In this document: positions 7,082 to 16,351 of the stretch, in pieces | Position numbering within the stretch: position 1 is the stretch's first letter | Layout of the letters: each line of letters begins with the position of its first letter | Assembly (NCBI GenBank): GCA_021205755.1 | Contig: JAJPWX010000084.1 | Coordinates: forward strand, 1 to 50,488 | Length of the DNA: 50,488 nt | From: Lachnospiraceae bacterium | Lineage (GTDB): Bacteria; Bacillota; Clostridia; Lachnospirales; Lachnospiraceae | Direction of reading: 5' to 3' | Translations under genes and position numbers: made by a program | Notes under the pieces: generated by a model | What the model was told of the DNA's origin: nothing | The model's input: only the letters and a program-made list of their open reading frames with translations | Database searches by the model: none

Positions 7082-7765
7082 ATGATGACACTGAAAGAAC
7101 TAAAGGAATCTGTACCGGAAGCACCGAGGGGAATCAAACTGCCCACCACGCGGCAGCTGATGGAGTCCGGCGCAAAGACTGTTATCGAAGAAATGTTTGG
7201 GGACGCAATGCTTTCTGTCTTTACGAATGGCTATGTCCTCTATGAGAGAATCGGCGTGGACAGTTCCGCCGCAACGGTATTCCGGCTGCATTCCTGTGAG
7301 GAATACCTGTACGATGCCGCTAAGGAACAGGATGTTGGGATTCTGTCTGATGAGCTGTTTGAATGTGAGGAGTGGTTCCTGCGCCTTCTGTTAGAAGGAG
7401 AAGACCGTCTGGCAAGAAATTCCCACAGAAGATATTACAGGCGGGTGAGCCGGTACGACCTGATTGATTCAGAATGGACGGATTATCTGCTCGATATGAG
7501 CATGAACCCGGAGAATATCTGCCTCCGGTGGGAGGAGCAGGGGGTCTATGGGGAATGCCTTTCCTGTATGACAGAGCGCCAGAGGGAGATCGTCGACCTG
7601 TATTACGGGGAGGGCATGACAATGGGGGAAATAGCGGATTATTACCATGTTACCCGCCAGTACATAAGCAAGGTGATCCGCAATGCGATCTGGAAGGCAA
7701 GGGCCGGCTGTAGTGTGAAAAAGCGTCCAATCCCGCGCGGCGTCCGGAACAAAAAGAAAGACTGA
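7082..7765 (+). CDS. Sigma-70 family protein (region 4)
   Basis: 227 residues. The C-terminal 60 residues are a clear sigma-70 region 4 HTH (CMTERQREIVDLYYGEGMTMGEIADYYHVTRQYISKVIRNAIWKAR). The N-terminal part is helical, including NSHRRYYRRVSRYDLIDSEWTDYLL; I cannot confirm a region 2. Such proteins are common near the replication and transfer genes of Tn1549-like ICEs and are thought to activate element promoters. The basic tail KKRPIPRGVRNKKKD could aid DNA binding. The gene closes the regulatory block; a long perfect hairpin follows it. Confidence 0.75.
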   Translation: MMTLKELKESVPEAPRGIKLPTTRQLMESGAKTVIEEMFGDAMLSVFTNGYVLYERIGVDSSAATVFRLHSCEEYLYDAAKEQDVGILSDELFECEEWFLRLLLEGEDRLARNSHRRYYRRVSRYDLIDSEWTDYLLDMSMNPENICLRWEEQGVYGECLSCMTERQREIVDLYYGEGMTMGEIADYYHVTRQYISKVIRNAIWKARAGCSVKKRPIPRGVRNKKKD

Positions 7766-7770
7766 CCAGG

Positions 7771-7841
7771 CCTGTCGGCAGAAGCCACGCAGTGGAACGG
7801 ATCTTCCATCGGCGGCTCCACTGCGTGTTTGTGCCGGCAGG
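7771..7841 (+). other. Long two-tier RNA hairpin after sigma gene
   Basis: An outer stem CCTGTCGGCA/TGCCGGCAGG (7771-7780 / 7832-7841, one G-U pair) encloses a perfect inner stem CACGCAGTGGA/TCCACTGCGTG (7786-7796 / 7817-7827). There is no U-tract, so it is not a classical terminator. It could protect a processed mRNA end or bind a protein between the regulatory genes and the adhesin. Confidence 0.6.
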
Positions 7842-7917
7842 GATGTGGGGCATTGGGGAGGCATTTGAGATTATATGAACCAAACCATATCCAGGGAGCA
7901 CAAAGATATAGCAGCAT

Positions 7918-8073
7918 ATGATTACCGGCTGCTATCAGAAAGGAGGCGATTCCAATGAAGACTTAGTGGGTGCCGGGGCAATTGCACCCGGCGCAGGAAA
8001 AGTGGCAAATCTTACAATCAGCAGCAGTAGCTGCAAAAATCCCGAAAATGAAAGAGAGGAAAAATATGCGTAA
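7918..8073 (+). CDS. Possible 51-residue peptide coupled to the adhesin gene
   Basis: An ATG at 7918 opens a short frame (MITGCYQKGG, then GAGAIAPGAGKVANLTISSSS, ending NEREEKYA) whose stop overlaps the adhesin start (ATG at 8066, TAA at 8071-8073). Gly/Ala- and Ser-rich composition and two Cys are visible. Its start has only a weak ribosome site; a strong AAAGGAGG lies inside it and points to an out-of-frame ATG that meets a stop after three codons. It may be a real leader peptide that couples translation to the adhesin, a remnant of another gene, or chance. No family is recognised. Confidence 0.35.
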   Translation: MITGCYQKGGDSNEDLVGAGAIAPGAGKVANLTISSSSCKNPENEREEKYA

Positions 8074-11000
8074 GCAGATGAAGAAAGAAATCTCAAAGCG
8101 GATGATCGCGGGAACCCTTGCGTTTGTGCTTTGCGCAGGCAGTGTAGGCTCCCCGGTGGTTGGATATGCTTCGGAGTATGTATCTACGACAGTCAGTGCC
8201 GAGGAAAAACTATCGTATGACACGGACCTGGTTCATATGGAAGATGTCATTGCTTTGCTTCAGGAAGATGAAGTAGTGAGTGTGGCTGATATCGAAGTTG
8301 AGTATGGCTCTGATTTTGATATTGAGAATGACTTTGATGGCCTGGAGTATACGAAGGGGAAAGTGAAGCTCTCCCTTTATGAAGCGAAAAGCGAAAGCGG
8401 ATATGACTTTTCAACGAACCGGGCAGACACTTATCAGGCAGTTTATAGGGTGGAGCCGGTAAGCGGAAACCCGGAATATTATATCAGAAGGTCAGTAACA
8501 GTCAGAGAGGCGGACGCTGATACGGCCAGTGTGGCATCGGCAGACGCTGGAGACAGCTCTGGAGGTGGCTCCGGTTCAGAGGAAGAGGATTCCAGCGGGG
8601 ATGCTGACCCGGCGGATGCTGCCGAGCCGGAGACTACCGCAGCTGTAGGGAATACAGTGTTGGAAACTGATTCTACAGATATCTCTGAAACGGAATCCGT
8701 TTTCTCTTCGGAAGCTGCCGGGGATACGGCAGGCAGTGAAAGCCAGACAGAGAGTGAGCCGCAGACGGAGCAGGGAAGCACCCTTGCAGGTCTTTCAGAG
8801 TCTGGGGCATCCGTTACAGAATCAGAGAACGCCTTTACCGTGATTGAGGAAACCGGGGAAACGGTTTCGGAGGATGGGAAGGAAAGCGAGCTGGAATCCG
8901 GGACAGAAATGGAAACGGAGATCGAGACAGAGACTGGTACAGATGAGGGCATTATGCTTTTATCCGCAGAGTCGGAAGGGGATAATAAAAGCTATGTAAG
9001 CGGCCTTTCTGCTACAAGCATTGTGGATGGCACTGCCCCGTTTGACAGTGATGATGAGGCTGGAGATGACAGCAGTGACAGCAACCGGATCGTGAGGTCT
9101 TTTGATTATGTTTCCTATACACTGTCCTATACAACGGCCTTATCAAATGAAAAGGAATCAGTGGACTCCGGTGTATTGTTTGTGGAGTTTGTCCTTCCAT
9201 GTTCACCGGATGTTGCTATATTTAATATGGACACGATGAACTGGATGGTAGACCCGGTACTGACCTATTACTTTTCTGACGGGACAAGCGGAACAAGCTA
9301 TGATGATGCGTCATCTGTAGTCAGCCAGGTGCTGACCGGCCGGCGGGAACTGACAAATGCGGAGTTCATGACAATTCCCGGAGCGGGTACGCTATCTGCA
9401 GGCTTGTATGTCGGGGCGGCGTCGAATGGGACTACGATTCAGCCGACTTTTACACTCTGGATGGCTGGCAACTCGGATGAGCAGCATAGGACTGTCCAGC
9501 CCGCAACTGTAACAGTGTCTGCTGCAGCCAAATATACAGTACAGGTAAAACAGTCAAGTGAAATGGACATTCTTGGAGAATATGACTTATCAACAGGAAA
9601 TGAAAATGCGGCGCAGGATACCGTAAGCAATTCGTCTGTAATCCGTGGGCGGATGGAGTCCTATGGAATTACTGTCATGATGGAAAATGATTCGGTAGAG
9701 AAAGGGCTGAAAGGGCTTGAATTCCCAAAAGGGGAAATATCTTTTGATATTACACTGGATGAATATTCGATGAATTCATCAGGTGAGTTATTAAGTGACC
9801 AGTCCGGATACACGCCGGTCATGTGGGATTATGACGAGAATGAGCGCAGTTCTTTGACAGGTGAGTGGGGCAGGGAATTTCTGAAGCAGGAGGGCTTTGC
9901 GTATTCTGCAGCCCCGTTTAATAAACTTGGGTGTTTTTCCCTTTCGTCTGTTTATGATTCCTGTTACGATGGTGGGGACTGGACAGTCACGCAGGATGCG
10001 GACAATCCGCTTGTTTACCATGTGACGGTAAAAAATTATAGTGTAGACACGGAAAATTACAATTTCCCAACTGCGGACAATACATGGTATAAAAGGACGG
10101 AAGATGGGACGACTTATAAGGCAAACCAGGCATGCCTTTCTTCTGGTGTTGTACAGGTAGTCCTGCAGTTCCCATATGGGGATGTCGGTGAGATCACGAA
10201 TATTTATTTTAAGGTGACAGCTGATAATTTTTCTGTGAATGAAACCGCTTATGATACTACAGCGTCTTTCGCAGGCACTTATGTGCTTCTTCCGCCCGGT
10301 TCCATCAATGTTGGTGTGAACTTTACTACGACGAGTGCGGGAGGCCATTCTGCGACTCCCTTTTCTACTTATCAGCTGGGAAGCACATACTCATCGGGGG
10401 ATGCGTACAGTTATACAGGAAATTCCGTCCGTCTGTGGCAGAAGCTTACGACTTCTTCTGATGAGAGCATTGAGACTGTGGCTGGCCTGATCAAATGGGA
10501 TGCGGATGCTTTTGAGGTTGACCGTACGAGCAGTACTTACCAGACCGCAGGGCAGGCAGTCGGAAGCGATACGATTGAATCCTATTCGGGATATTTTGTT
10601 GGGCGTTCGAGTAACTGGTCGAGCGAGCAGGAAATGAGCGATACCCTGATGAATGACCCAAGCCTGCATTTTTACACGAATCTGGACGCCCTGGAGGCGG
10701 ACGGCTATATCTGTGTCGGTGTTTTTTGGGTGGCAGATACTTCCTATGTTGCAAACGGTACGCCCTTCCCACAGTATATGATTGACCTGATTGTAAAGGA
10801 TTCCGCTGTGGTTGGTCAGACCTACGCGGCTGTGTCAGAAGGCTGGGCTTCCTACAGTGATGTTGAACTGATGTCATCGTCCGGAACATCACAATATACG
10901 CTTGATACAGATAAGCTTGCTGTATATGACCTGTATATTGCATATTGCAGTGCTTCTGCCTATACGGCAATGGGAAAATCAAGGGCAACGGATGCTTACT

Positions 11001-14000
11001 ATATTAAATCAGAGTACGATGAGGATGGCAACCTGGTCTCAGGAACCCATGTGACAGGCTTTTTCGCAGGGACAAGCCTTCTGGTTTGCGGTGAAAAGGC
11101 AACGGTGGATATCAGTATCACGGATACCGGATCAAATGGCTCGGCAAAGGCGGTTTATGACATGGATGCCGGTGAACGGACAGTGAATTATTCTGTCCAG
11201 CCCTATCTGGAAGTAGAAGGTAATTCTTCGACCAGCAGTGAGGCAACATCTGGGAAAACAACCGCAGTAGTGACAGTTTCATTGCCGGATGGCCTGAATT
11301 ATGATGAGGGCAGCTCATTTTGTGGTGGAGAGGTAATTGTACCGGAGATAACCATAGGAGGAGACGGGACAACAACACTTGTATATACATTAGTAGATGT
11401 GACGGTTGGAGCCCCGCTTGATGCCATTACATTTTCCTGTACGATTGGCCATGCGGGCACTATGAATGACGTGGTAAATAACCAGTCGCTTACGGCTTCC
11501 GCATCGATTTCAAGTACAGGGGATAACCGGGTGAAGCTTGCAGAATTTGGCAACTATAGTTCTGTTGGCCTGGTAATCGTAAAGCTGGTGGCAATCAGTA
11601 TTTCAAAACAGGTGGATGCCCGCCTGATTGAACAGGGCGGAAGTTTTTCGTGGACATTCCTGTTTGCGAACGAATCGGATGCGGCGCAGGAGGGAACAAG
11701 GCTTGCAGATATCCTGCCAGGTGATGGAGATGATATGGGGTCTGATTTTTCGGGATCATACCGTGTAGAATCCATTACAATTGATTTCTCAAATGCCAGG
11801 ACATCCTTTGAAAAGGATGTTGACAGCATGGCATTTTATGTGACAGATGGGATGGTTGGGGAATCTGCATCGGATCTGCTCACAGAATCTGGAAGTGGAT
11901 ATTTCAGTTCCTGGACAGACCTGATGGACCATGCTTCTGTTGACCGGGAGAATTATACGGTGACGCTTGATACTTCCGGGATTGAAAATATGACTGCTTT
12001 TTATTTTGATCTTGGTACACTTTCATCGAAAGAAAACCTGTCCTTTACCATTTCCGTTGCAACGGAAGGAAATGAACCGGGGGATATTTACTGTAATAAG
12101 TTTTACGAATACGGCGAAAACCAGTCATCCGCGGTAACCAGTGTGCTGGTCACTACCCAGGTTGTGCAGCGCACAGTCAGCGGCCTCGCGTGGGTGGATG
12201 CAGACAGCGACGGAATCCGTGGAGAAACGGAGAGCCTGTTCTCTGGAGTCACTGCTACGCTATACCGGACGAACGCTTCCAGCTATGCGTCGTCGAAGAA
12301 TGCAGCGGTGACGGTCAACGGAGTGAAACTTTATACGGCATACGATGTCCTTGGAAATGAGGTGGCTGCGGTCACTACAGGCAAGGATGGCAGCTACCAG
12401 TTTACTGACCTGGAGGCTGGGACATATTATGTTGTTTTCGGCGGAATGGACGGTTACGGCCTGACGGTACAGGATGCCGGGGAGGATGATACCGTGGACT
12501 CGGATGCGACCGCTGCTGTCTATGAGGATGGTTCCGGGATTGAGTACGCCTACATCAGCAGCATCTCCCTTCCGGAACTGGGTGAGATGTATGCATACCT
12601 TTTTGAAAGCAACCATAATGACGCAGGGTTTATTTCATTCACATCCGCTCTGACGGTTCAAAAAGTGGCAGAAGGAACCTCTGTCGGGCTTAGCGGCGCG
12701 ATCTTTGTCATGAAAAATTCCGATGGGAATTATCTGACGTTTGAGGATGGCTCCTACACTGGAAGCAGGGAGAAAGTGAATTCCGACTGCTATCTCACAA
12801 CCGCTTCTGACGGTACTTTGGTTGTGGAAGACCTGCCATTTGGCACTTATGTACTTTCCGAGTATCAGGCGCCGGATGGCTATCAGCTTTCGGAGGAAAC
12901 CTGGAAGATAAAGGTACAGGGAAAGATTACGGATTCCGGCTGGACAAGCTATGTGACTGTGGATGGGGATATCCTGGACGGGACGCTTGTCATTGAAGAT
13001 GCAAGCGAAATAACCACGGTAACAGTTACAAAAGCCTGGCGGGATAACAATAACCAGGACGGTCTGCGCACGGATGTGACGCTGAACCTGATTGGGAGAG
13101 TGACGATGGATACCGGGGAGACTGTGACAGCAGTGACGAAGAGCGGCACGATCCGGGCGAATGCATCGAAACAGGAATATACGTTTGATAAGCTCCCGGT
13201 TTATTCTTCAGGGAAGAAAGTAACTTATTCTGTAACTGAAGAAACCGTTGCCGGGTATGAAGTCAGCTATTCGGCACTGGACGGTGACTGGGAGAGCGGA
13301 TACAGTATTGTGGTGACCAATACACATACGACAGAGACAACGGAGTATACGGTGGTCAAGATCTGGGATGATGATGAGAACCGTGACGGTGTACGCCCTG
13401 AAACAATTGAAGTGAAACTGATCGGTTCAGATGGTTCGGAGCGGGTAGCACTTCTTGCGGAGGATGCTGGGTGGACATATACCTTTACCGACCTTCCGGT
13501 CTACTGGAAGGAAGGTACAGAGATCAAATATACCCTGGAGGAAAGTCCGGTAAGCAGCTATGTGCGTGAGGTATCGGATGCTGACAGCAGCAACCAGTTT
13601 ACGGTAACGAATACACATGAGATCGCGATCGTGGATATCCCGGTTGAGAAAATCTGGGATGACATGGGCGATCAAGATGGAGTGCGTACAGATTCCGTAA
13701 CGGTAATCCTGACCGGGTCAGACGGTTCTGTCCGGGAGGCAACCCTCACGGAAGAGAGTGAATGGAAATATACGTTTACCAACCTTCCGGTATATTGGAA
13801 CGAAGGAGTGGCAATCAGCTATTCCCTGCAGGAGAAAGCAGTTGATGGCTATTCCGATGAAGTGGTAGTCGGGGAAGATGGCTGCAGCTTTACGGTCACA
13901 AATAACCACATCCCGGCGGTGACTGACCTGGTAATTGTGAAAGACTGGGACGATGCAGATAACCAGGATGGTATCCGCCCGGAAAGTATTCATGTGGTGC

Positions 14001-15850
14001 TTACAGGAACGGATGGAGGCAGCTATGAGGCTGACCTGACTGCGGAGAATGGCTATTCCTGTCTGTTCAGCAGCCTGCCGGTATATTATAACCATGGTAC
14101 AATAGTCGTATACAGCGTGAAAGAGGATGCAGTTGACGGATATCAGGCGGAGATTACAGCTGATGGTTCCGGATACATCTTTACAGTTACAAATACGCAT
14201 GAGCCGGAGACCATTTCGGTGCCAGTGATGAAAACGTGGGTTGATAATGATGACCAGGATGGGATTCGTCCATCTGGCATTTCCGTTACACTGGCGGGAA
14301 GCAACGGATTGTCCTATGAAGCAGAACTGACGGCAGAGAATGGCTGGCAGTATACCTTTGAGGATGTGTTTGTCTACTGGAACGAGGGAGAAACGGTGGA
14401 ATATACGCTGACCGAAGCGACGATGGACGGCTACCTGACAGAAATCGTGCAGGGGGAAGATGGCTACAGCTTTGCTGTCACGAACACGCATGAGCCTGCT
14501 GTGACGGAAGTAAATGTGAAGAAAATCTGGGATGACGACTCAAACAGGGATGGTATCCGTGCAGATTTTTTGCATATCACTCTGAGCGGTTCCGATGGAA
14601 GTACCTACGAAACAAATCTGACCGGGGAGATCGGATGGGCGGCGGTCTTTACCAACCTGCCTGTGTATTTCAACCATGGGGAGTTAATCTCCTACACGGT
14701 AACGGAAGACAGTAGCCTGGGATATGATGCAGAACTTGTAGTGAGTGAAGATGGATATGATTTTACCTTTACAAATACTCACGAAATTGCAAAGACTGAC
14801 ATAACAGTTGCAAAGACATGGGATGATGCAGAGGATCAGGACGGTGTACGTCCGGATGAAGTGGAAGTCATCCTGACCGGCTCTGATGGAAGTCGTTACA
14901 GTGCCATGCTGACGGAAGAAAACGGCTGGAGCTATACTTTTGAGAAGCTTCCGGTGCACTGGAACTTTGGAGAAACGATTGATTATTCACTGCAGGAGAC
15001 ATCTGTGGATGGGTACTCTGACGAGATTGTAAAAGGTGAGGATGGCTATACGTTCACGGTTACAAATAATCATATTCCGGCTGTGACCGATGTTGTAATC
15101 CTGAAAGAATGGGAAGATGATAATGACCGTGACGGTATTCGTCCGGACAGTGTCCATGTCACACTTACCGCTTCGGATGGAAACTCTTATGAGTGTGAAC
15201 TGAACTATGATAACGCTTATGTCTGCGTACTGACAGATCTTGCGGTTTACCAGAATGGCGGCGAGCTTATCACCTACACAGTTACCGAGGAAGAGGTGGA
15301 GGGTTACGAATCCGTTGTATGGACGGACGAAGACCCGTATGCATTTATCCTGACTAACACCCATACGCCGCAGACGAAAGAGATTGAAGTAACCAAAGTA
15401 TGGGATGATGAGGAGAATAAAGATGGTCTTCGGGCAGATGTTTATCTGACACTGACCGGGTCTGACGGAACCTCTTATGAGGGCGTCATTGAAAAGGACT
15501 CTGACACGGCAACCTTTACCTTCCCTGGCCTCCCGGTTTATTATGACGGTGGGCAGGAGGTTGTATACAGCCTGTATGAAGCAGATATGGATGGTTATAC
15601 GTCTGTGATCGAGGCAACAGAAACTGGCTTTACAGTAACCAATACCCATATACCGGAGACTGAGGATGAGAGCGAGCCGGAAAGTGATTCAGAAAATGGG
15701 AAGGTTACAGAGACATCCGGCAATACAGGTTCGCCGCAAACCGGTGATGACAGCCCGCTGCTTCTCTGGATTGCGGTTGCGTGGCTTGGCATTCTTGGAA
15801 TGGCTGGCGGAATCCTGCTGATGAGACGGCACAGGAGAAGAATGGAATAA
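8066..15850 (+). CDS. Giant LPXTG-type cell-wall adhesin with nine CnaB domains
   Basis: 2594 residues from the ATG at 8066 (ribosome site AGAGAGGA); frame-open codons further up lack a signal peptide at their start. Residues 1-35 are a signal peptide (KKEISKR, then a hydrophobic core ending VVGYASE). Residues about 145-295 are an acidic Ser/Thr/Glu-rich stalk. A large beta-rich exposed region follows, then a DUF11-like segment (about 1172), an SdrD-type B domain (VSGLAWVDADSDGIRG, about 1371) and a SpaA/prealbumin-like domain (about 1526). Nine CnaB domains cover about 1650-2530, each starting K-x-W-x-D and ending TVTN(T/N)H, with the Lys and Asn expected for isopeptide bonds. The end is SPQTGD (about 2556), a membrane helix and RRHRRRME. 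It is sorted to the wall by a sortase not seen here and probably mediates attachment or mating contact. Confidence 0.95.
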   Translation: MRKQMKKEISKRMIAGTLAFVLCAGSVGSPVVGYASEYVSTTVSAEEKLSYDTDLVHMEDVIALLQEDEVVSVADIEVEYGSDFDIENDFDGLEYTKGKVKLSLYEAKSESGYDFSTNRADTYQAVYRVEPVSGNPEYYIRRSVTVREADADTASVASADAGDSSGGGSGSEEEDSSGDADPADAAEPETTAAVGNTVLETDSTDISETESVFSSEAAGDTAGSESQTESEPQTEQGSTLAGLSESGASVTESENAFTVIEETGETVSEDGKESELESGTEMETEIETETGTDEGIMLLSAESEGDNKSYVSGLSATSIVDGTAPFDSDDEAGDDSSDSNRIVRSFDYVSYTLSYTTALSNEKESVDSGVLFVEFVLPCSPDVAIFNMDTMNWMVDPVLTYYFSDGTSGTSYDDASSVVSQVLTGRRELTNAEFMTIPGAGTLSAGLYVGAASNGTTIQPTFTLWMAGNSDEQHRTVQPATVTVSAAAKYTVQVKQSSEMDILGEYDLSTGNENAAQDTVSNSSVIRGRMESYGITVMMENDSVEKGLKGLEFPKGEISFDITLDEYSMNSSGELLSDQSGYTPVMWDYDENERSSLTGEWGREFLKQEGFAYSAAPFNKLGCFSLSSVYDSCYDGGDWTVTQDADNPLVYHVTVKNYSVDTENYNFPTADNTWYKRTEDGTTYKANQACLSSGVVQVVLQFPYGDVGEITNIYFKVTADNFSVNETAYDTTASFAGTYVLLPPGSINVGVNFTTTSAGGHSATPFSTYQLGSTYSSGDAYSYTGNSVRLWQKLTTSSDESIETVAGLIKWDADAFEVDRTSSTYQTAGQAVGSDTIESYSGYFVGRSSNWSSEQEMSDTLMNDPSLHFYTNLDALEADGYICVGVFWVADTSYVANGTPFPQYMIDLIVKDSAVVGQTYAAVSEGWASYSDVELMSSSGTSQYTLDTDKLAVYDLYIAYCSASAYTAMGKSRATDAYYIKSEYDEDGNLVSGTHVTGFFAGTSLLVCGEKATVDISITDTGSNGSAKAVYDMDAGERTVNYSVQPYLEVEGNSSTSSEATSGKTTAVVTVSLPDGLNYDEGSSFCGGEVIVPEITIGGDGTTTLVYTLVDVTVGAPLDAITFSCTIGHAGTMNDVVNNQSLTASASISSTGDNRVKLAEFGNYSSVGLVIVKLVAISISKQVDARLIEQGGSFSWTFLFANESDAAQEGTRLADILPGDGDDMGSDFSGSYRVESITIDFSNARTSFEKDVDSMAFYVTDGMVGESASDLLTESGSGYFSSWTDLMDHASVDRENYTVTLDTSGIENMTAFYFDLGTLSSKENLSFTISVATEGNEPGDIYCNKFYEYGENQSSAVTSVLVTTQVVQRTVSGLAWVDADSDGIRGETESLFSGVTATLYRTNASSYASSKNAAVTVNGVKLYTAYDVLGNEVAAVTTGKDGSYQFTDLEAGTYYVVFGGMDGYGLTVQDAGEDDTVDSDATAAVYEDGSGIEYAYISSISLPELGEMYAYLFESNHNDAGFISFTSALTVQKVAEGTSVGLSGAIFVMKNSDGNYLTFEDGSYTGSREKVNSDCYLTTASDGTLVVEDLPFGTYVLSEYQAPDGYQLSEETWKIKVQGKITDSGWTSYVTVDGDILDGTLVIEDASEITTVTVTKAWRDNNNQDGLRTDVTLNLIGRVTMDTGETVTAVTKSGTIRANASKQEYTFDKLPVYSSGKKVTYSVTEETVAGYEVSYSALDGDWESGYSIVVTNTHTTETTEYTVVKIWDDDENRDGVRPETIEVKLIGSDGSERVALLAEDAGWTYTFTDLPVYWKEGTEIKYTLEESPVSSYVREVSDADSSNQFTVTNTHEIAIVDIPVEKIWDDMGDQDGVRTDSVTVILTGSDGSVREATLTEESEWKYTFTNLPVYWNEGVAISYSLQEKAVDGYSDEVVVGEDGCSFTVTNNHIPAVTDLVIVKDWDDADNQDGIRPESIHVVLTGTDGGSYEADLTAENGYSCLFSSLPVYYNHGTIVVYSVKEDAVDGYQAEITADGSGYIFTVTNTHEPETISVPVMKTWVDNDDQDGIRPSGISVTLAGSNGLSYEAELTAENGWQYTFEDVFVYWNEGETVEYTLTEATMDGYLTEIVQGEDGYSFAVTNTHEPAVTEVNVKKIWDDDSNRDGIRADFLHITLSGSDGSTYETNLTGEIGWAAVFTNLPVYFNHGELISYTVTEDSSLGYDAELVVSEDGYDFTFTNTHEIAKTDITVAKTWDDAEDQDGVRPDEVEVILTGSDGSRYSAMLTEENGWSYTFEKLPVHWNFGETIDYSLQETSVDGYSDEIVKGEDGYTFTVTNNHIPAVTDVVILKEWEDDNDRDGIRPDSVHVTLTASDGNSYECELNYDNAYVCVLTDLAVYQNGGELITYTVTEEEVEGYESVVWTDEDPYAFILTNTHTPQTKEIEVTKVWDDEENKDGLRADVYLTLTGSDGTSYEGVIEKDSDTATFTFPGLPVYYDGGQEVVYSLYEADMDGYTSVIEATETGFTVTNTHIPETEDESEPESDSENGKVTETSGNTGSPQTGDDSPLLLWIAVAWLGILGMAGGILLMRRHRRRME
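13013..15655 (+). repeat. Nine tandem CnaB-domain repeats, about 290 bp each
   Basis: Units start near 13013, 13341, 13621, 13912, 14203, 14491, 14782, 15073 and 15361. Each has the signature W-[RDVE]-D-x-x-[ND]-[QRK]-DG-[ILV]-R and ends in T-[VF]-TN-[TN]-H. Divergence between copies is moderate, so the array is old rather than freshly amplified. The periodic coding sequence also produces long antisense open frames that are not genes. Confidence 0.9.
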
Positions 15851-15884
15851 GCAGCGATAGAATAAGCTATGCCTGAAAAAATAC

Positions 15885-15913
15885 TTGAATCGGGTGTCCC
15901 CTTATGGTATAGT
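15885..15913 (+). promoter_or_regulatory. Sigma-A promoter of the type I antitoxin RNA
   Basis: -35 TTGAAT (15885-15890), exact 17-bp spacer, -10 TATAGT (15908-15913). The start of transcription is expected near 15919. Confidence 0.75.
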
Positions 15914-15918
15914 AAAAG

Positions 15919-16026
15919 ACACAAAAGGCACCTGCGTCAACAGGTGCCTGAGGGACTACCGATAGACGGTTGGCCGAGTAGCTACAAAAAAGTAACCATT
16001 ACCTGGCTGGGGCGGTTACTTTTTTG
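15919..16026 (+). ncRNA. Antitoxin RNA of a type I toxin-antitoxin system
   Basis: About 105 nt from its own promoter to a bidirectional terminator. It has a perfect 5' hairpin GGCACCTG/CAGGTGCC (15927-15948), a middle section with GGTTGGCC, and a 3' end that is antisense to the last codons and 3' end of the holin-like toxin mRNA. Convergent genes that overlap at a shared terminator are the layout of txpA/RatA and par-type systems. It is expected to bind the toxin mRNA and trigger decay or block translation. Confidence 0.6.
15991..16026. terminator. Bidirectional terminator shared by toxin and antitoxin
   Basis: AGTAACC (15991-15997) pairs with GGTTACT (16014-16020), flanked by A6 on the left and T6 on the right, so both strands end in a U-tract. 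The toxin stop codon lies within the right arm. Confidence 0.75.
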
Positions 16027-16105
16027 CGTTTATCAGTGCTATGATCAACGTCACAATGATTCCAAGAATCATCAGGATAATCGAAAGCAATTCAAAATCG
16101 CTCAT
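16016..16105 (-). CDS. Holin-like type I toxin peptide, 29 residues
   Basis: A short minus-strand gene starting MSDFELLSIILMILG and ending INAKK: a polar N-terminus, one membrane helix and a Lys-Lys tail, as in the putative holin-like toxin family. The ribosome site is excellent (AAGGAGGGG, 8 nt before the ATG). The peptide would insert in the cell membrane and depolarise it when unchecked. The mRNA leader holds hairpins, including CGGAGGG/CCCTCCG (plus-strand 16151-16170) and a pair of ACCTG...GGGTA stems, likely to control translation. It forms a stability module with the convergent antitoxin RNA. The toxin promoter is less clear and should lie around 16210-16280. Confidence 0.75.
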   Translation of the reverse strand: MSDFELLSIILMILGIIVTLIIALINAKK

Positions 16106-16295
16106 AAGTACCCCTCCTTTCTTTGGATACCCTTTCAGGTATCTATGGATCGGAGGGTTTGATCCCTCCGAAGAGGGCCAACCGCCTACCCGTTTTCAGG
16201 TAGTTCTCAACAGCCATATTACCATGGATGGACAGGATTTTCCACAGGAAAATTCATAATTCGACAAAAACAGATAAAGAAGCAGTAAAGGATAA

Positions 16296-16322
16296 AGCAT
16301 CTCAGAAATGGGGTGCTTTTTT
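16296..16322 (+). terminator. Terminator before replication genes
   Basis: AGCATC (16296-16301) pairs with GGTGCT (16312-16317, one U-G), followed by TTTTT. It ends 30 bp before the small membrane protein gene. Confidence 0.6.
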
Positions 16323-16351
16323 CATGCGCAAATTTAGGAAGGAAGAGCAGT

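Noticed and set aside
7970-8065. Upstream start for the adhesin
   Set aside because: It would place a polar segment before the signal peptide; the start at 8066 gives a standard signal sequence.
13427-15649. Long minus-strand open frames across the CnaB repeats
   Set aside because: They repeat with the 290-bp period of the domains and are shadows of the plus-strand repeats.
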